Below, piece by piece: positions 17,408-26,016 of a stretch of DNA of 64,000 nucleotides. A model generated the notes under the pieces. It did no database searches. It was not told where the DNA came from and was given only the letters and a program-made list of their open reading frames with translations. This stretch comes from Desulfobaculum sp044987625 (GTDB lineage: Bacteria; Desulfobacterota; Desulfovibrionia; Desulfovibrionales; Desulfovibrionaceae). A program made the position numbers and the translations under genes. The stretch's first letter is position 1; each line of letters begins with the position of its first letter. The stretch spans positions 62,001-126,000 of the forward strand of contig NZ_JBJDSB010000003.1 in assembly GCF_044987625.1 (NCBI RefSeq), given 5' to 3'.

Positions 17408-17953
17408 CTACAGACCGCTTGCCGGGGTGAGCGCGCCGGAGCCAAGAAGCATGGCGCAGATGCTGCCGAAGGCGATGGCGACGCCGTAGCAGAGCTTTGG
17501 CAGGTGCGCGGCGCCGGGGTGCGGTGCGTAGTCGAAGTGCCGGGTGGCGGGCAGCAGCACGGCCGCGCGCCAGAAGTTGCGCAGGATGGCGCCAAACAGG
17601 CGCTGGTGCAGGAGCAGAATGCCGCAGGCGTACAGCCCGCCGAGCAGGGTGGTCAGGATGAAGGCGTCCAGAGCGCCGCCAAGGCCCAGTAGCGCGCCCA
17701 CGGCGGCCATGAGCTTGACGTCGCCCGCGCCCATGACGCCGAGAAGGTACGGCGCCAGCATCACGCCAAGGCCAAGGGCGAGGCCGCCAAAGCTAAACAG
17801 CAGGCCGTCCGTGCCATTGGTCAGACCGTGATAGACCAGTGCGGCGATGATTGCGGGGTAGGTGAGGGCGTTGGGGATGCGCTGGGTGGTGAGGTCGGTA
17901 GCCGCCGCTACAAGGAGTATCGCGGTGAGGGTGAGGTGCATGGGTGTCATCAT
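17408..17953 (-). CDS. cpaA: Tad prepilin peptidase TadV/CpaA
   Basis: A 181-residue aspartyl protease of the type IV prepilin peptidase family, membrane-embedded with about six hydrophobic segments. The two catalytic aspartates are in AAATDLTTQRIPN (D20) and in the GxGD motif GAGDVKLM (D78). It cleaves the leader of Flp and of TadE/TadG pseudopilins. It lacks the methylase half of long PilD enzymes, as usual for TadV. I start it at 17953, where GGAGGG lies seven bases upstream; a longer frame to 18169 has no such site. Confidence 0.92.
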   Translation of the reverse strand: MMTPMHLTLTAILLVAAATDLTTQRIPNALTYPAIIAALVYHGLTNGTDGLLFSFGGLALGLGVMLAPYLLGVMGAGDVKLMAAVGALLGLGGALDAFILTTLLGGLYACGILLLHQRLFGAILRNFWRAAVLLPATRHFDYAPHPGAAHLPKLCYGVAIAFGSICAMLLGSGALTPASGL

Positions 17954-18253
17954 GACGTTCTCCCTCCGGGTGCTTCGAGGTGAGTTGTGGCGGGACCGGG
18001 GGGATTGAGGGGGAGAGTTCCGGTCCCGCCACATCTTCGCTACGCCCAGTGCGATGCGAATCCTCGTGATAAGGGCTGTTCTGCGGGTTGTGGTGAGGGG
18101 GTACAACCCGCGGAATGCGCCCGGCTGTTGGCATGTCGCTCCGCCATGCAGCTGACGGGGGCGGACCATTCGGGGAGAGAGGGGATGTCTGGTCCGCCGG
18201 TGCGACGCGCCGGGTATTGGAGGCTATCTCCAAATATGGGTTTCCTGCGTGTA

Positions 18254-18415
18254 CTAGGGCAGGGCGTTCGCGATGGTTTCAAATGCACTGTTGACCTTGG
18301 TGCCAAGGGTCGTCACAGCCGTAACGATGACGGCGGCGATGAGGGCAGCGATAAGGCCGTATTCAAGGGCGGAAACGCCTTCCTCGTTACGGGTAAGGTT
18401 GATGAGCCTGGTCAT
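18254..18415 (-). CDS. flp: Flp/Fap-type major pilin
   Basis: A 53-residue pilin precursor: MTRLINLTRNEEG, cleavage after Gly13, then VSALEYGLIAALIAAVIVT and a short tail ending in IANALP. The E-Y pair at mature positions 5 and 6 is the Flp signature needed for processing by TadV. The start has a near-perfect AAGGAGGAG site upstream. It is the first gene of the tad operon and lies about 85 bases downstream of a sigma-54 promoter. It polymerises into the adhesive Flp pilus. Confidence 0.95.
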   Translation of the reverse strand: MTRLINLTRNEEGVSALEYGLIAALIAAVIVTAVTTLGTKVNSAFETIANALP

Positions 18416-18499
18416 GGTTCTCCTCCTTGCCTAGCGACGGAAAAAATTTTCCATTGTGGCGGTGGCGCCATGCGCCGTTGCCCCTTTGCGCTCTCCTTA

Positions 18500-18515
18500 G
18501 GCAAGGCGTGTGCCA
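18500..18515 (-). promoter_or_regulatory. Sigma-54 promoter of the flp-tad operon
   Basis: Reading on the minus strand, TGGCACACGCCTTGCC fits the RpoN consensus TGGCAC-N5-TTGC with the required GG-N10-GC spacing. Transcription should start near 18489, leaving a ~70-base leader before the flp ATG. An RpoN-dependent activator gene and three inverted repeats lie upstream. Confidence 0.85.
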
Positions 18516-18632
18516 TGGACGGGGGATGGTGCGCAGAAAGTGTTTAACATGCTGAATTTGTATGCAAAAAAAATTCTCATCGTGCGAGTGAAGACCGAGC
18601 GATGCGGCGCAGGGACGCGCACCCGGCAAAAA

Positions 18633-18651
18633 AGTCCAAAAAAAATAGATT
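18633..18651. promoter_or_regulatory. Putative activator site 1 (19-bp inverted repeat)
   Basis: AGTCCA-A7-TAGATT, an imperfect copy of the AATCTA-N7-TAGATT palindrome. It is the copy nearest the flp promoter, about 120 bases upstream of its -24 element. Confidence 0.6.
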
Positions 18652-18725
18652 GCAAAGAGCGGTGTTTGTGCGTGCAATCAGCAAAAAAATCCCCCAGAAC
18701 CGCTGGGGTGGCGAGTAAAATGGAG

Positions 18726-18744
18726 AATCTAATAAATATAGACT
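18726..18744. promoter_or_regulatory. Putative activator site 2 (19-bp inverted repeat)
   Basis: AATCTA-N7-TAGACT, five of six arm positions paired, with an AT-only centre. Its centre is 93 bases from that of site 1. Confidence 0.68.
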
Positions 18745-18845
18745 AAACAGCGGGCGGCGAGAGGCGGTGGCGTCTGGCGATTGCGCAGGGGGAAAGAGTT
18801 GTGTCGTTTCGCCCCGTGTGCGTCACGGCAGTGCAGGAAAAGGTG

Positions 18846-18864
18846 AATCTAAAAAAAGTAGATT
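18846..18864. promoter_or_regulatory. Putative activator site 3 (perfect 19-bp inverted repeat)
   Basis: AATCTA-AAAAAAG-TAGATT, a perfect palindrome with the same 7-base centre as the other two. It overlaps the last codon region of the NtrC-type regulator gene. Its centre is 120 bases from that of site 2. Confidence 0.7.
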
Positions 18865-20254
18865 ACTGGGTGATGGTCTTGGGGTCGATGCCGTGCTTTT
18901 TGAGCTTGGCCCAGAGGTTCTTGGGCGTCAGCCCAAGGGCGTTGGCGGCTTCGGTCTGGCGGCCGCCCGCCCCGCGTAGGGCCTTGATGATGAGGCTGCG
19001 CTCAAAGGCGGTGACGGCGTCCTTGAGGCTGCGGGTGGGCTGGGGTGAGGCAGAGGGGCCACCGGTCCCCATGGCGCGGCGGATGTCGCCTTCCTCAATG
19101 GTGCCGGTGGCGCTGATAGCCGCGCCTTCCAGCACGTTGGAAAGCTGGCGGATATTGCCGGGCCAGTGGTACTCGCAGAGCAGGGTCAGCGCCGCCGGAG
19201 ACACGCCCTCCAACTGAATGCCGAGGTCGGCGCGGATGCGGCGGCAGAAGTAATCCACCAGCAGGGGGATGTCTTCGCTGCGTTCGCGCAGGGGCGGTAG
19301 CTGAATGGTGGCAACGTTGAGGCGGTAGTACAGGTCCGCGCGGAAGTCCTTGGTGCGGATGCGGTCCAGAAGGTCCTGATTGGTGGCGGCAATGATGCGG
19401 ACGTCCACGTCCACAGGGCGGGCGGCGCCAAGGCGCTCCACCTGCTTCTGCTCCACCACGCGCAGCAGTTTGGGCTGGATGGAGAGGGGCATGTCACCAA
19501 TTTCATCCAGCAGGATGGTGCCGCCGCGGGCGAGTTCGAACTTGCCGGGCTGGGCGGAGTTTGCGCCGGTAAAGGCGCCGCGCTCGTGCCCGAAGAGTTC
19601 GTTTTCAAACAGGTGCTCAGGGATGGCGGCGCAGTTGACCTTGATGAAGGGGCCGGAGGGGCGCTGGGACAGGGCGCGGATGGTGTCCGTCACCAGCTCT
19701 TTGCCGGTGCCGGATTCGCCGGTGATGAGCACCGTGGTGTCCAGCGGGGCCACGCGCTCCACCTGCGCGATAACGTCGCGGATGGCGTCGCTGTGGCCGA
19801 TGATGCGTGTGGACGGGCCTTCGGTACGCAGCGAGGCACGCAGGGTGCGCACTTCGCTTTGCAGGCGGCGCTTTTCCATGGCCCGGCGGACCACGATTTC
19901 CAGCTCCTTCAGGCTGAAGGGCTTGGAGAAGAAGTCGTACGCGCCAAGGCGGACGGCCTCCAGCGCCATTTCGCGGCTGGAGTAGGCCGTCATAACGATG
20001 ATGTCCGCCCCGCGTCCGGATTTGAGCAGACGCGGCAGGGCTTCCACGCCGGACATGCCGGGGAGCTTGACGTCCGTCAGGATAAGGTCGAACCGGTCCT
20101 GCGCCAAGTGGCGCAGGCCGTCCTCCGCCGTGGAGACGGGGCTGACCGTGTGGCCGCGTCCCTGAAGGGCTTCCACGAGCATGGTGCGGAAGGCGGCGTC
20201 GTCTTCTATAAGGAGTATGTTGCCTGCTGGTGTGTTCACGGCGGGAGTGTACAT
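18863..20254 (-). CDS. NtrC-family sigma-54-dependent response regulator
   Basis: A 463-residue activator. Receiver (about 10-125) with aspartate in LILTDVKLPGM; AAA+ domain (about 150-380) with Walker A GESGTGKELV, the sigma-54 contact loop GAFTGA (GHERGAFTGANSAQ) and the arginine-finger region; C-terminal Fis-type helix-turn-helix (TEAANALGLTPKNLWAKLKKHG). It remodels RNA polymerase-sigma-54 at target promoters. A sigma-54 promoter and three palindromes lie directly downstream, in front of flp, so the tad operon is the most likely target. No kinase gene is adjacent, so the phosphodonor is unknown. Confidence 0.94.
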   Translation of the reverse strand: MYTPAVNTPAGNILLIEDDAAFRTMLVEALQGRGHTVSPVSTAEDGLRHLAQDRFDLILTDVKLPGMSGVEALPRLLKSGRGADIIVMTAYSSREMALEAVRLGAYDFFSKPFSLKELEIVVRRAMEKRRLQSEVRTLRASLRTEGPSTRIIGHSDAIRDVIAQVERVAPLDTTVLITGESGTGKELVTDTIRALSQRPSGPFIKVNCAAIPEHLFENELFGHERGAFTGANSAQPGKFELARGGTILLDEIGDMPLSIQPKLLRVVEQKQVERLGAARPVDVDVRIIAATNQDLLDRIRTKDFRADLYYRLNVATIQLPPLRERSEDIPLLVDYFCRRIRADLGIQLEGVSPAALTLLCEYHWPGNIRQLSNVLEGAAISATGTIEEGDIRRAMGTGGPSASPQPTRSLKDAVTAFERSLIIKALRGAGGRQTEAANALGLTPKNLWAKLKKHGIDPKTITQ

Positions 20255-20407
20255 TGGCTTGGCAGTATTGACAATCTGCTTGGAACATCACCCCTCTTGT
20301 GGCAGGATTGGACCTCTGTGTGCGAATTTGCGCGTGCCCTCGCCCTATTGGGCCGTGAGCGCGCGCTGCAACGCGAAATCAATGGACAATCAGCAAGGAG
20401 TCAATCT

Positions 20408-21331
20408 GTGACTGGTCGATACCGGTTTGTATGCACTATGGTGGCGGCGCTGGTGCTGCTGCCCGTCTTTGCCATGGCGGCGGGGCAGGAAGGTGACGAG
20501 CGTCAAACAACCTTTGGCGCGGCGGTTGGCCCGCTGGACCGCGAACCCTTTGCGGTGGAGGCCTTTGGCGGCGTCATCGGTGCGGGGGATGTGGAGGACA
20601 CGGACGGCGACGTCAGTGTGACGTCCGCCGGGGTGGTGCTCCAGTACGGGAACTTCGGCCTCAAATACAATGGCGCCAGCTACGACTGGGGCAACGTGGA
20701 CGACCTGCCTTTTGGGTCCGGTGACGAGGACCCGTGGGACGCGCTGCACTCCCTGTCTCTGACCTACCGCCATGTGGCTTACCGCGAGGGCGAGGTGACG
20801 TGGATGGTGTCCGGCTCCCTGCTGTCGGGCTTTGAGGAGGAGATGGACAGCTCCGTCAGCGCCGGGCTGTCCACCATTGTGCGCTACGCTTTTGACGATG
20901 ACTGGAGCGCGGGCATCGGCGCGGCGGTGCAGGTGGAGCCTATCGGCATCCGCGCGTTTCCGGGCCTTGTGGTGCTGTACCGCTCCGCGCGGCAGGAGGG
21001 GCTGTCCGCCATGTTCGGCATGCCTACCAGCACGGTGGCGTACCGCTTCTCGCCGCAGTGGGCCGTGAAGGCGCAGGCCAGCATGAGCGGCGGCCTTTAC
21101 CGCCTTGCCGATGACAGCAGTGTGCGGGAAAAGGGCTATGTACGCGTTTCCGGCGTGGCTTCGGGCCTGTACGCCGAGTGGACGCCAACCCCGCGCGTGC
21201 GCGTGACGGCCGGACCGGAATACCACTTTGGCCGCGGGTACACGTTGTATGATGACGATGGCGACGAAAAGGACACCTACGATGTGGACGCCAGCATTGG
21301 CGCGTCTTTGAAAGTGTGGGTGACGTTCTAA
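20408..21331 (+). CDS. Outer-membrane beta-barrel protein, unknown function
   Basis: A 307-residue exported protein. It starts with GTG 20408, seven bases after AAGGAG, and opens with a signal peptide (YRFVCTMVAALVLLPVFAMAAG). The rest is rich in alternating strand-like segments (GVVLQYGNFGLKYNGASYDWG, LSLTYRHVAYREGEVTWMVSG, VRVTAGPEYHFG) and ends in VWVTF with the C-terminal aromatic typical of barrels. The family is not recognised beyond this; it resembles short MipA/OmpV-like barrels. It is divergent from the NtrC regulator and followed by a strong terminator. Confidence 0.8.
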   Translation: MTGRYRFVCTMVAALVLLPVFAMAAGQEGDERQTTFGAAVGPLDREPFAVEAFGGVIGAGDVEDTDGDVSVTSAGVVLQYGNFGLKYNGASYDWGNVDDLPFGSGDEDPWDALHSLSLTYRHVAYREGEVTWMVSGSLLSGFEEEMDSSVSAGLSTIVRYAFDDDWSAGIGAAVQVEPIGIRAFPGLVVLYRSARQEGLSAMFGMPTSTVAYRFSPQWAVKAQASMSGGLYRLADDSSVREKGYVRVSGVASGLYAEWTPTPRVRVTAGPEYHFGRGYTLYDDDGDEKDTYDVDASIGASLKVWVTF

Positions 21332-21366
21332 CCGCGCCACATTGCGTGCGGTGGACGAGAGTTGTG

Positions 21367-21400
21367 CCGCCCCCGGCCATGTGGTCCGGGGGCGGTTTTT
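21367..21400 (+). terminator. Rho-independent terminator after the barrel protein
   Basis: Perfect 10-bp stem CCGCCCCCGG / CCGGGGGCGG with a 9-base loop and five Ts. Confidence 0.93.
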
Positions 21401-21520
21401 CGTGGTGGAGTGGGGGGAGGGTTTGCGCGTGGGCGTCAGGATGGTATGGTGGATGGATGTGTACTACGAGCCATGAACCATAACGCACCATAACCGCCCA
21501 TGGGCGGGAGGAGACGGGAC

Positions 21521-22570
21521 ATGACGGACATTACCAAACTGCTCGGCGATGACGCCGGATATCTGCTGGACCACACCTGCACGACCTTTACCAAGGAGAC
21601 TCTGCACTTGCCGGGGCCGGACTTTGTGGACCGTGTGATGGTGCAGACGGACCGCTCGCCCCGCGTTTTGCAAAGCCTTGGGACGCTGTACGGGCACGGG
21701 CGTTTGGCCGGGACGGGGTATATGTCCATCCTGCCGGTGGACCAGGCCATTGAGCATACCGCCGGGGCGTCCTTTTCGCCCAATCCCATCTATTTTGATC
21801 CCGAAAATATCGTCCGGCTGGCCATTGAGGGCGGATGCAGCGCCGTGGCGTCCACCCTTGGCGTGCTGGGGTCGGTGGCGCGCAAGTACGCGCACAAGAT
21901 TCCCTTCGTGCTCAAGGTGAACCACAACGAGCTTATGACCTACCCCAACAAGTGGGATCAGATTCCCTTCGCCGCCGTGGTGCAGGCCTTTGAGATGGGC
22001 GCGGTTGCCATTGGCGCAACGGTGTATTTTGGCGCGCAGGAAAGTAACCGCCAGCTCCGCGAAATTTCCGAGATGTTCCGGCAGGCGCATGACCTCGGCA
22101 TGGCGACCATCCTGTGGGCCTATACCCGCAACGCCGGGTTCAAGACCATGGATGCGGACTACCACACCGCCGCGGACCTGACCGGACAGGCCAACCACCT
22201 TGCCGCCACTGTGGAGGCGGATATCGTCAAGCAGAAGCAGCCCACCACCAACGGCGGCTTTACCGCACTGAGCTTTGGCAAGTCGCACCCCGCCATGTAC
22301 GACAGGCTGTGCACGGACCATCCCATCGACATGACGCGGTATCAGGTTGCCAACTGCTACATGGGCCGCGCTGGCCTCATCAATTCCGGCGGCGGCGCTG
22401 GCGGCGACGACCTTGCCGACGCCGTGCGTACGGCCGTTATCAATAAGCGCGCTGGCGGTATGGGCCTCATCCTTGGCCGCAAGGCCTTCCAGCGCCCCAT
22501 GTCCGAGGGCGTTACCCTGCTGCACGCGGTGCAGGATGTGTATTTGAACGGCGACATCACCATCGCCTAA
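21521..22570 (+). CDS. fbaB: Class I fructose-bisphosphate aldolase, DhnA/FbaB type
   Basis: A 349-residue TIM-barrel aldolase that splits fructose 1,6-bisphosphate into dihydroxyacetone phosphate and glyceraldehyde 3-phosphate by a Schiff base. Visible motifs are ILPVDQAIEHTAG near residue 75 (phosphosugar entry), the VLKVNHNEL strand, and the phosphate-binding loop NSGGGAGGDD with GGMGLILGRKAFQR close to the end. It starts at ATG 21521 behind GGAGGAG. It is single and ends in a terminator at 22691. Confidence 0.92.
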   Translation: MTDITKLLGDDAGYLLDHTCTTFTKETLHLPGPDFVDRVMVQTDRSPRVLQSLGTLYGHGRLAGTGYMSILPVDQAIEHTAGASFSPNPIYFDPENIVRLAIEGGCSAVASTLGVLGSVARKYAHKIPFVLKVNHNELMTYPNKWDQIPFAAVVQAFEMGAVAIGATVYFGAQESNRQLREISEMFRQAHDLGMATILWAYTRNAGFKTMDADYHTAADLTGQANHLAATVEADIVKQKQPTTNGGFTALSFGKSHPAMYDRLCTDHPIDMTRYQVANCYMGRAGLINSGGGAGGDDLADAVRTAVINKRAGGMGLILGRKAFQRPMSEGVTLLHAVQDVYLNGDITIA

Positions 22571-22690
22571 CCGGCAGGGCTGAAGGAGAGGGCGGGCGCG
22601 CCGCTGGCAGGTGGCGCCGTGCCCCGCAGCGTTCTTCCCAGTGCTGGCTCCGGCACGGCGAAAGGCTTTTGCCGTATACGGCACGTTTGG

Positions 22691-22726
22691 CGGCCCGCAT
22701 CCTGTGGAGGGTGCGGGCCGTTTTTT
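22691..22726 (+). terminator. Rho-independent terminator of the aldolase gene
   Basis: Twelve-bp stem CGGCCCGCATCC / GGGTGCGGGCCG (one G-T pair) followed by six Ts. Confidence 0.93.
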
Positions 22727-22753
22727 GGCGAGGGGGCGGGCGCGCGGTCAAAT

Positions 22754-22769
22754 TCAATCAAACGATTGA
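22754..22769. promoter_or_regulatory. Probable TetR operator
   Basis: Perfect palindrome TCAATC-AAAC-GATTGA, overlapping the first four bases of the -35 box of the regulator-efflux operon. The position suits autorepression by the TetR protein encoded next. Confidence 0.65.
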
Positions 22770-22794
22770 CTTGCTGGCGATGCGTGCCTATATC
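22766..22794 (+). promoter_or_regulatory. Promoter of the tetR-efflux operon
   Basis: TTGACT at 22766-22771 and TATATC at 22789-22794, spaced by 17 bases, about 55 bases upstream of the regulator start. Confidence 0.7.
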
Positions 22795-22848
22795 CTCAAA
22801 AGAACAGGACTCTTGTGACAGGATGAAGAGAGGAGGAGACAGCCCCGC

Positions 22849-23556
22849 ATGACGGCATCCGGGAAAGCACAACAGCGGACAACACCGCGCGGCGTGGCAA
22901 CGCGCATGCGCCTTATTGAGGAGGGCGGCAAACTGTTTGCCGCCAAGGGGTTCGACGGCGTCAGCACCCGCGACATTGCGCGGGCCTGCGGCGTGAATTT
23001 GGCGTCCATTGCCTACCACTTCGGCGGCAAGAAGGGGCTGTACAACGCCGTGCTGGAGGACATTTTTGCCAACATGCAGCGCGCCAGTCAGCCGCTGGTG
23101 GCCGCCGCCATGTCCGGCGCGCGCGAGGCGGACGGCGACGCCCGGCGTCTTGCGCAGGTGGCGCGGCGGTTTGTGCACGGCTTTTTGGAATTTTCCCTCG
23201 GCAATCATAAGAACTACTGGGCCGTAGATTTTTTGCAGCGCGAGGTCATGAACGGTTCGGACACGTTGGAGCGGTTTTACCATACCGTTATCGGCCCGGT
23301 GTACGAGGCCGGGAGCGAACTGTGCCACGCGGCCAGCGGCGGCCGGCTTTCCGCGCAGGAGCGGGTGCTGCGCGGGCACGCCCTTGTGGGCATGTGCATG
23401 AGCTTTGTGCGCGGGCAGTGCATCTTGCTGCACCGCGCCCAGTGGGACGCCTTTACCCCGGAGCGTGTTTCGGCCATTGCCGGGACGGTGGCGGAAGCCG
23501 CGCTGAATATGCTGGGGCTGCCCGCAGTGGAGCATGCCGGTAATGAGGGCGCGTAA
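22849..23556 (+). CDS. TetR/AcrR-family regulator
   Basis: A 235-residue repressor. The N-terminal helix-turn-helix reads IEEGGKLFAAKGFDGVSTRDIARACGVNLASIAYHFGGKKGLYNAV (about 22-65), the typical TetR DNA-binding domain. The C-terminal ligand domain (about 80-230) resembles the CerR/DUF1956 group. It is the first gene of an operon with the three parts of an RND pump, and a palindrome sits on its own -35 box. It most likely represses the operon until the pump substrate binds. Confidence 0.92.
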   Translation: MTASGKAQQRTTPRGVATRMRLIEEGGKLFAAKGFDGVSTRDIARACGVNLASIAYHFGGKKGLYNAVLEDIFANMQRASQPLVAAAMSGAREADGDARRLAQVARRFVHGFLEFSLGNHKNYWAVDFLQREVMNGSDTLERFYHTVIGPVYEAGSELCHAASGGRLSAQERVLRGHALVGMCMSFVRGQCILLHRAQWDAFTPERVSAIAGTVAEAALNMLGLPAVEHAGNEGA

Positions 23557-23638
23557 ACGCATGATGAACGCCCTTCGCGTGAACCCCGCGCGGAGGAATC
23601 CATATTCTCCGCGGCCATGCGCCGCGAAAGGACGGACA

Positions 23639-26014
23639 ATGGTTCCATTTCGACACAGGGCGGCGCTTGGCCTGTTTGGGGCATGGGCGGCCGTATTTCT
23701 GCTGCTGGTTGGCGCGCCGGCGCTACACGCGGCGCAGTCGCGCGTGGTTATTGGCGTGGTCTGCGACGGCCCGTCCCCGCAGGCGCGGGCGGTGCTGCGC
23801 GATGTACAAAAGGAACTCGCCCCCCTTGTGGACGAGGGGACCGAGGTGGTGTGGAAACGGCCCGCACAGTTCAGCGCCGGGTGGGACCCGGCGGCGTCTG
23901 CCGGCGCGCTGCGCGCCGCCCTTGCGGACCCGGAGGTGGACATGGTGTTCAGCCTTGGCATCATGCCGTCCTACGCCGCCACCCTTGGCGAGGGGGCGCT
24001 CCCGAAGCCCGTGGTGGCCGCGCCGTTTCTGGACGAGGAGACCATGCGTCTGCCGTACCGGGACAACCGCTCCACACGCCGCAACCTCAGTTATATCGTG
24101 CTCCCCCAACGGGTGAAGCGCGACCTGACCGCCTTTAAGGACCTTGCCACGTTCAGCCGTCTGCATGTGTTGGTGCAGGCGGAGTATCTGGACGCGTTGC
24201 CGGGGCTTCAGGACGTGGCGGACAAATACTCCCGCCTGCTGGGGGTGGATATTCAACTGGTGCCCGTGGGGGACGATGTGGAGGCCGCGTTGGCCGCCCT
24301 TGGCGACGCCGAGGCGGTGTACATCACCCCGCTGATGCGCCTTGATGACGCGCGCCGCGCTCGGCTGGTGGCGGGGCTGAACCATCGTGGCGTGCCGTCC
24401 TTCTCCTTTGTGGGGCGGCAGGATGTGGAGCAAGGCGTTTTGGCCGGGATGGCCAGCTTTTCCGGCACGCACCTTGCCCGCCGCATCGCCCTGAACCTGC
24501 GCGACATTATGGACGGCGCCGCGCCGGATTCGCTCCCGGTCATCCTGCCCGAGGAAGAGCGTCTGTTCGTAAACATGCGCACCGCGCGGGAGATTGGCTT
24601 TTCCCCCAAGTATGAGACCCTGCTTACCGCCACGCTTCTTGACATGGAGGAGGACGAGGGCGGCGGAAAGCCCCTGACCTTGGGCCGCGCCATGCGCATT
24701 GCCGCCAAGGAAAACATCGACCTTGCCGTCAAGGACGCCGAGGTGGCCGGAGCGGAGCAGGACAGCTTGCTTGCCCGCAGCGCCATGCTGCCGCAACTGG
24801 GCGCGGGCATGAATTACACGCAGATTGATCAGGACCGCGCCGTGGCCTCACAGGGGCTGTACCCGTGGGACGTCACCACCGCCGGGCTGAACCTGACGCA
24901 GATGCTCTATGACGACGCGGTGGTCAGCCGCTACCGCGCCTCCACCCGCAGTGTGGAGGCGGAGCGCCTCTCGCGCGAGGCCGTGCGTATGGACGTGATG
25001 CGTACCGCAGGGCGGCGCTTTTTGGCCTATCTGTCCGCGCGCTCGCTCCTGCGCATTGAGCGGGAGAACTTTGCCCTTATCGGCAAGAATTTGGAGATGG
25101 CGCGCGTTCGCCGCAGCGCCGGAGTTTCCGGGCCGGAGGAAGTCTACCGCTGGGAGGCCGCGCAGGCCGAAAGCCGCGCCCGCGTCATCGCCCGCAAGTC
25201 CGACGTGCAGTCGGCGCTGACGGCGCTGAATCAGTCCCTTGACCGTCCTGCCGGGACGCAGTGGGAGGTGAAGCCTCTGACGGCGGATGAGGCGCGGCGC
25301 GCGTTCTTTGGCGTGGAGGCGTCCACCATTGGTGGGACGCTGAAGCAGCTCTCGCGCATTAGCGAGACGGCGGCGGAACTTTCGGACGACAGGCCCGCCG
25401 TGCGCGCTGTGGCGCACTTGGTGGAGGCGCAGTCCATTGTGCTGGCGCAAAAGCGCCGCACGCGCTGGGTGCCCAAGGTGAGCGCCTCGGCGGAGTATGG
25501 GCACGAGATAGACAAGCACCAAGCCGGGCCGCGCATCATTCAGGACCCGGACCCCAACGAGGATACGTGGACGTTTAGTGTGGACGCCAGCCTGCCGCTG
25601 TTTGCGGGCGGCGCCATCTCCCACGACCAGCGCAAGGCCAGCGCCGAACTGCGGCGGCTGGACGCCACGCGCAGGCGGCTGACGCAGCTTGCCGAACAGC
25701 AGGCGCGTACGGTTGTGGACAACATGGCGCGCTCGTACCCCAAGATGGAGCTTGCGGCCCTTGCCGCGGACCGGGCGCAGCGCAATCTGGACGTGGTGCG
25801 TGACAAGTACGCGCGCGGCGCGGTGTCCATTTTGGAGCTGCTGGACGCGCAGAACCAGTCCCGCGTGCAGGAGCAGTCGGCTGTCCTGGCCGTATATTCC
25901 TACCTTGGCGACGTGTTGGACTTCCAGCGCGCTGTTGGGTGGTTTGAGATTGACAAAACCCCCGCCGAGCGGCGCGAGTTTCTTTCGCGCTTTGGCGTCG
26001 GGACCAAGGAGTAG
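23639..26014 (+). CDS. Fusion of ABC-type substrate-binding domain with TolC-like outer-membrane efflux protein
   Basis: A 791-residue exported protein. After a signal peptide (LGLFGAWAAVFLLLVGAPALHA) comes a ~300-residue periplasmic-binding-like domain (VVIGVVCDGPSPQARAVLRDVQKEL ... DMVFSLGIMPSYAATLG ... SFSFVGRQDVEQGVLAGM), similar to ABC_sub_bind proteins. From about residue 340 the TolC/OEP domain follows (LGRAMRIAAKENIDLAVKDAEVAGAEQD ... KYARGAVSILELLDAQNQSRVQEQSAVLAVYSYLGD). The start at ATG 23639 has AAAGGA upstream. It is co-transcribed with the membrane-fusion protein and RND genes. The extra domain may sense or capture substrate near the channel; that is inference. Confidence 0.85.
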   Translation: MVPFRHRAALGLFGAWAAVFLLLVGAPALHAAQSRVVIGVVCDGPSPQARAVLRDVQKELAPLVDEGTEVVWKRPAQFSAGWDPAASAGALRAALADPEVDMVFSLGIMPSYAATLGEGALPKPVVAAPFLDEETMRLPYRDNRSTRRNLSYIVLPQRVKRDLTAFKDLATFSRLHVLVQAEYLDALPGLQDVADKYSRLLGVDIQLVPVGDDVEAALAALGDAEAVYITPLMRLDDARRARLVAGLNHRGVPSFSFVGRQDVEQGVLAGMASFSGTHLARRIALNLRDIMDGAAPDSLPVILPEEERLFVNMRTAREIGFSPKYETLLTATLLDMEEDEGGGKPLTLGRAMRIAAKENIDLAVKDAEVAGAEQDSLLARSAMLPQLGAGMNYTQIDQDRAVASQGLYPWDVTTAGLNLTQMLYDDAVVSRYRASTRSVEAERLSREAVRMDVMRTAGRRFLAYLSARSLLRIERENFALIGKNLEMARVRRSAGVSGPEEVYRWEAAQAESRARVIARKSDVQSALTALNQSLDRPAGTQWEVKPLTADEARRAFFGVEASTIGGTLKQLSRISETAAELSDDRPAVRAVAHLVEAQSIVLAQKRRTRWVPKVSASAEYGHEIDKHQAGPRIIQDPDPNEDTWTFSVDASLPLFAGGAISHDQRKASAELRRLDATRRRLTQLAEQQARTVVDNMARSYPKMELAALAADRAQRNLDVVRDKYARGAVSILELLDAQNQSRVQEQSAVLAVYSYLGDVLDFQRAVGWFEIDKTPAERREFLSRFGVGTKE

Positions 26015-26016
26015 CC

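Noticed and set aside
6302..18415. Type II secretion or type IVa pilus locus
   Set aside because: A 53-residue Flp pilin, TadV-type short peptidase, CpaB, TadZ and paired TadB/TadC platform proteins identify a Tad system; there are no GspG or PilA-type pilins.
18863..20407. Extension of the barrel-protein frame upstream to 19586
   Set aside because: The added part runs antisense through the NtrC-type regulator. GTG 20408 has a good Shine-Dalgarno site directly followed by a signal peptide.
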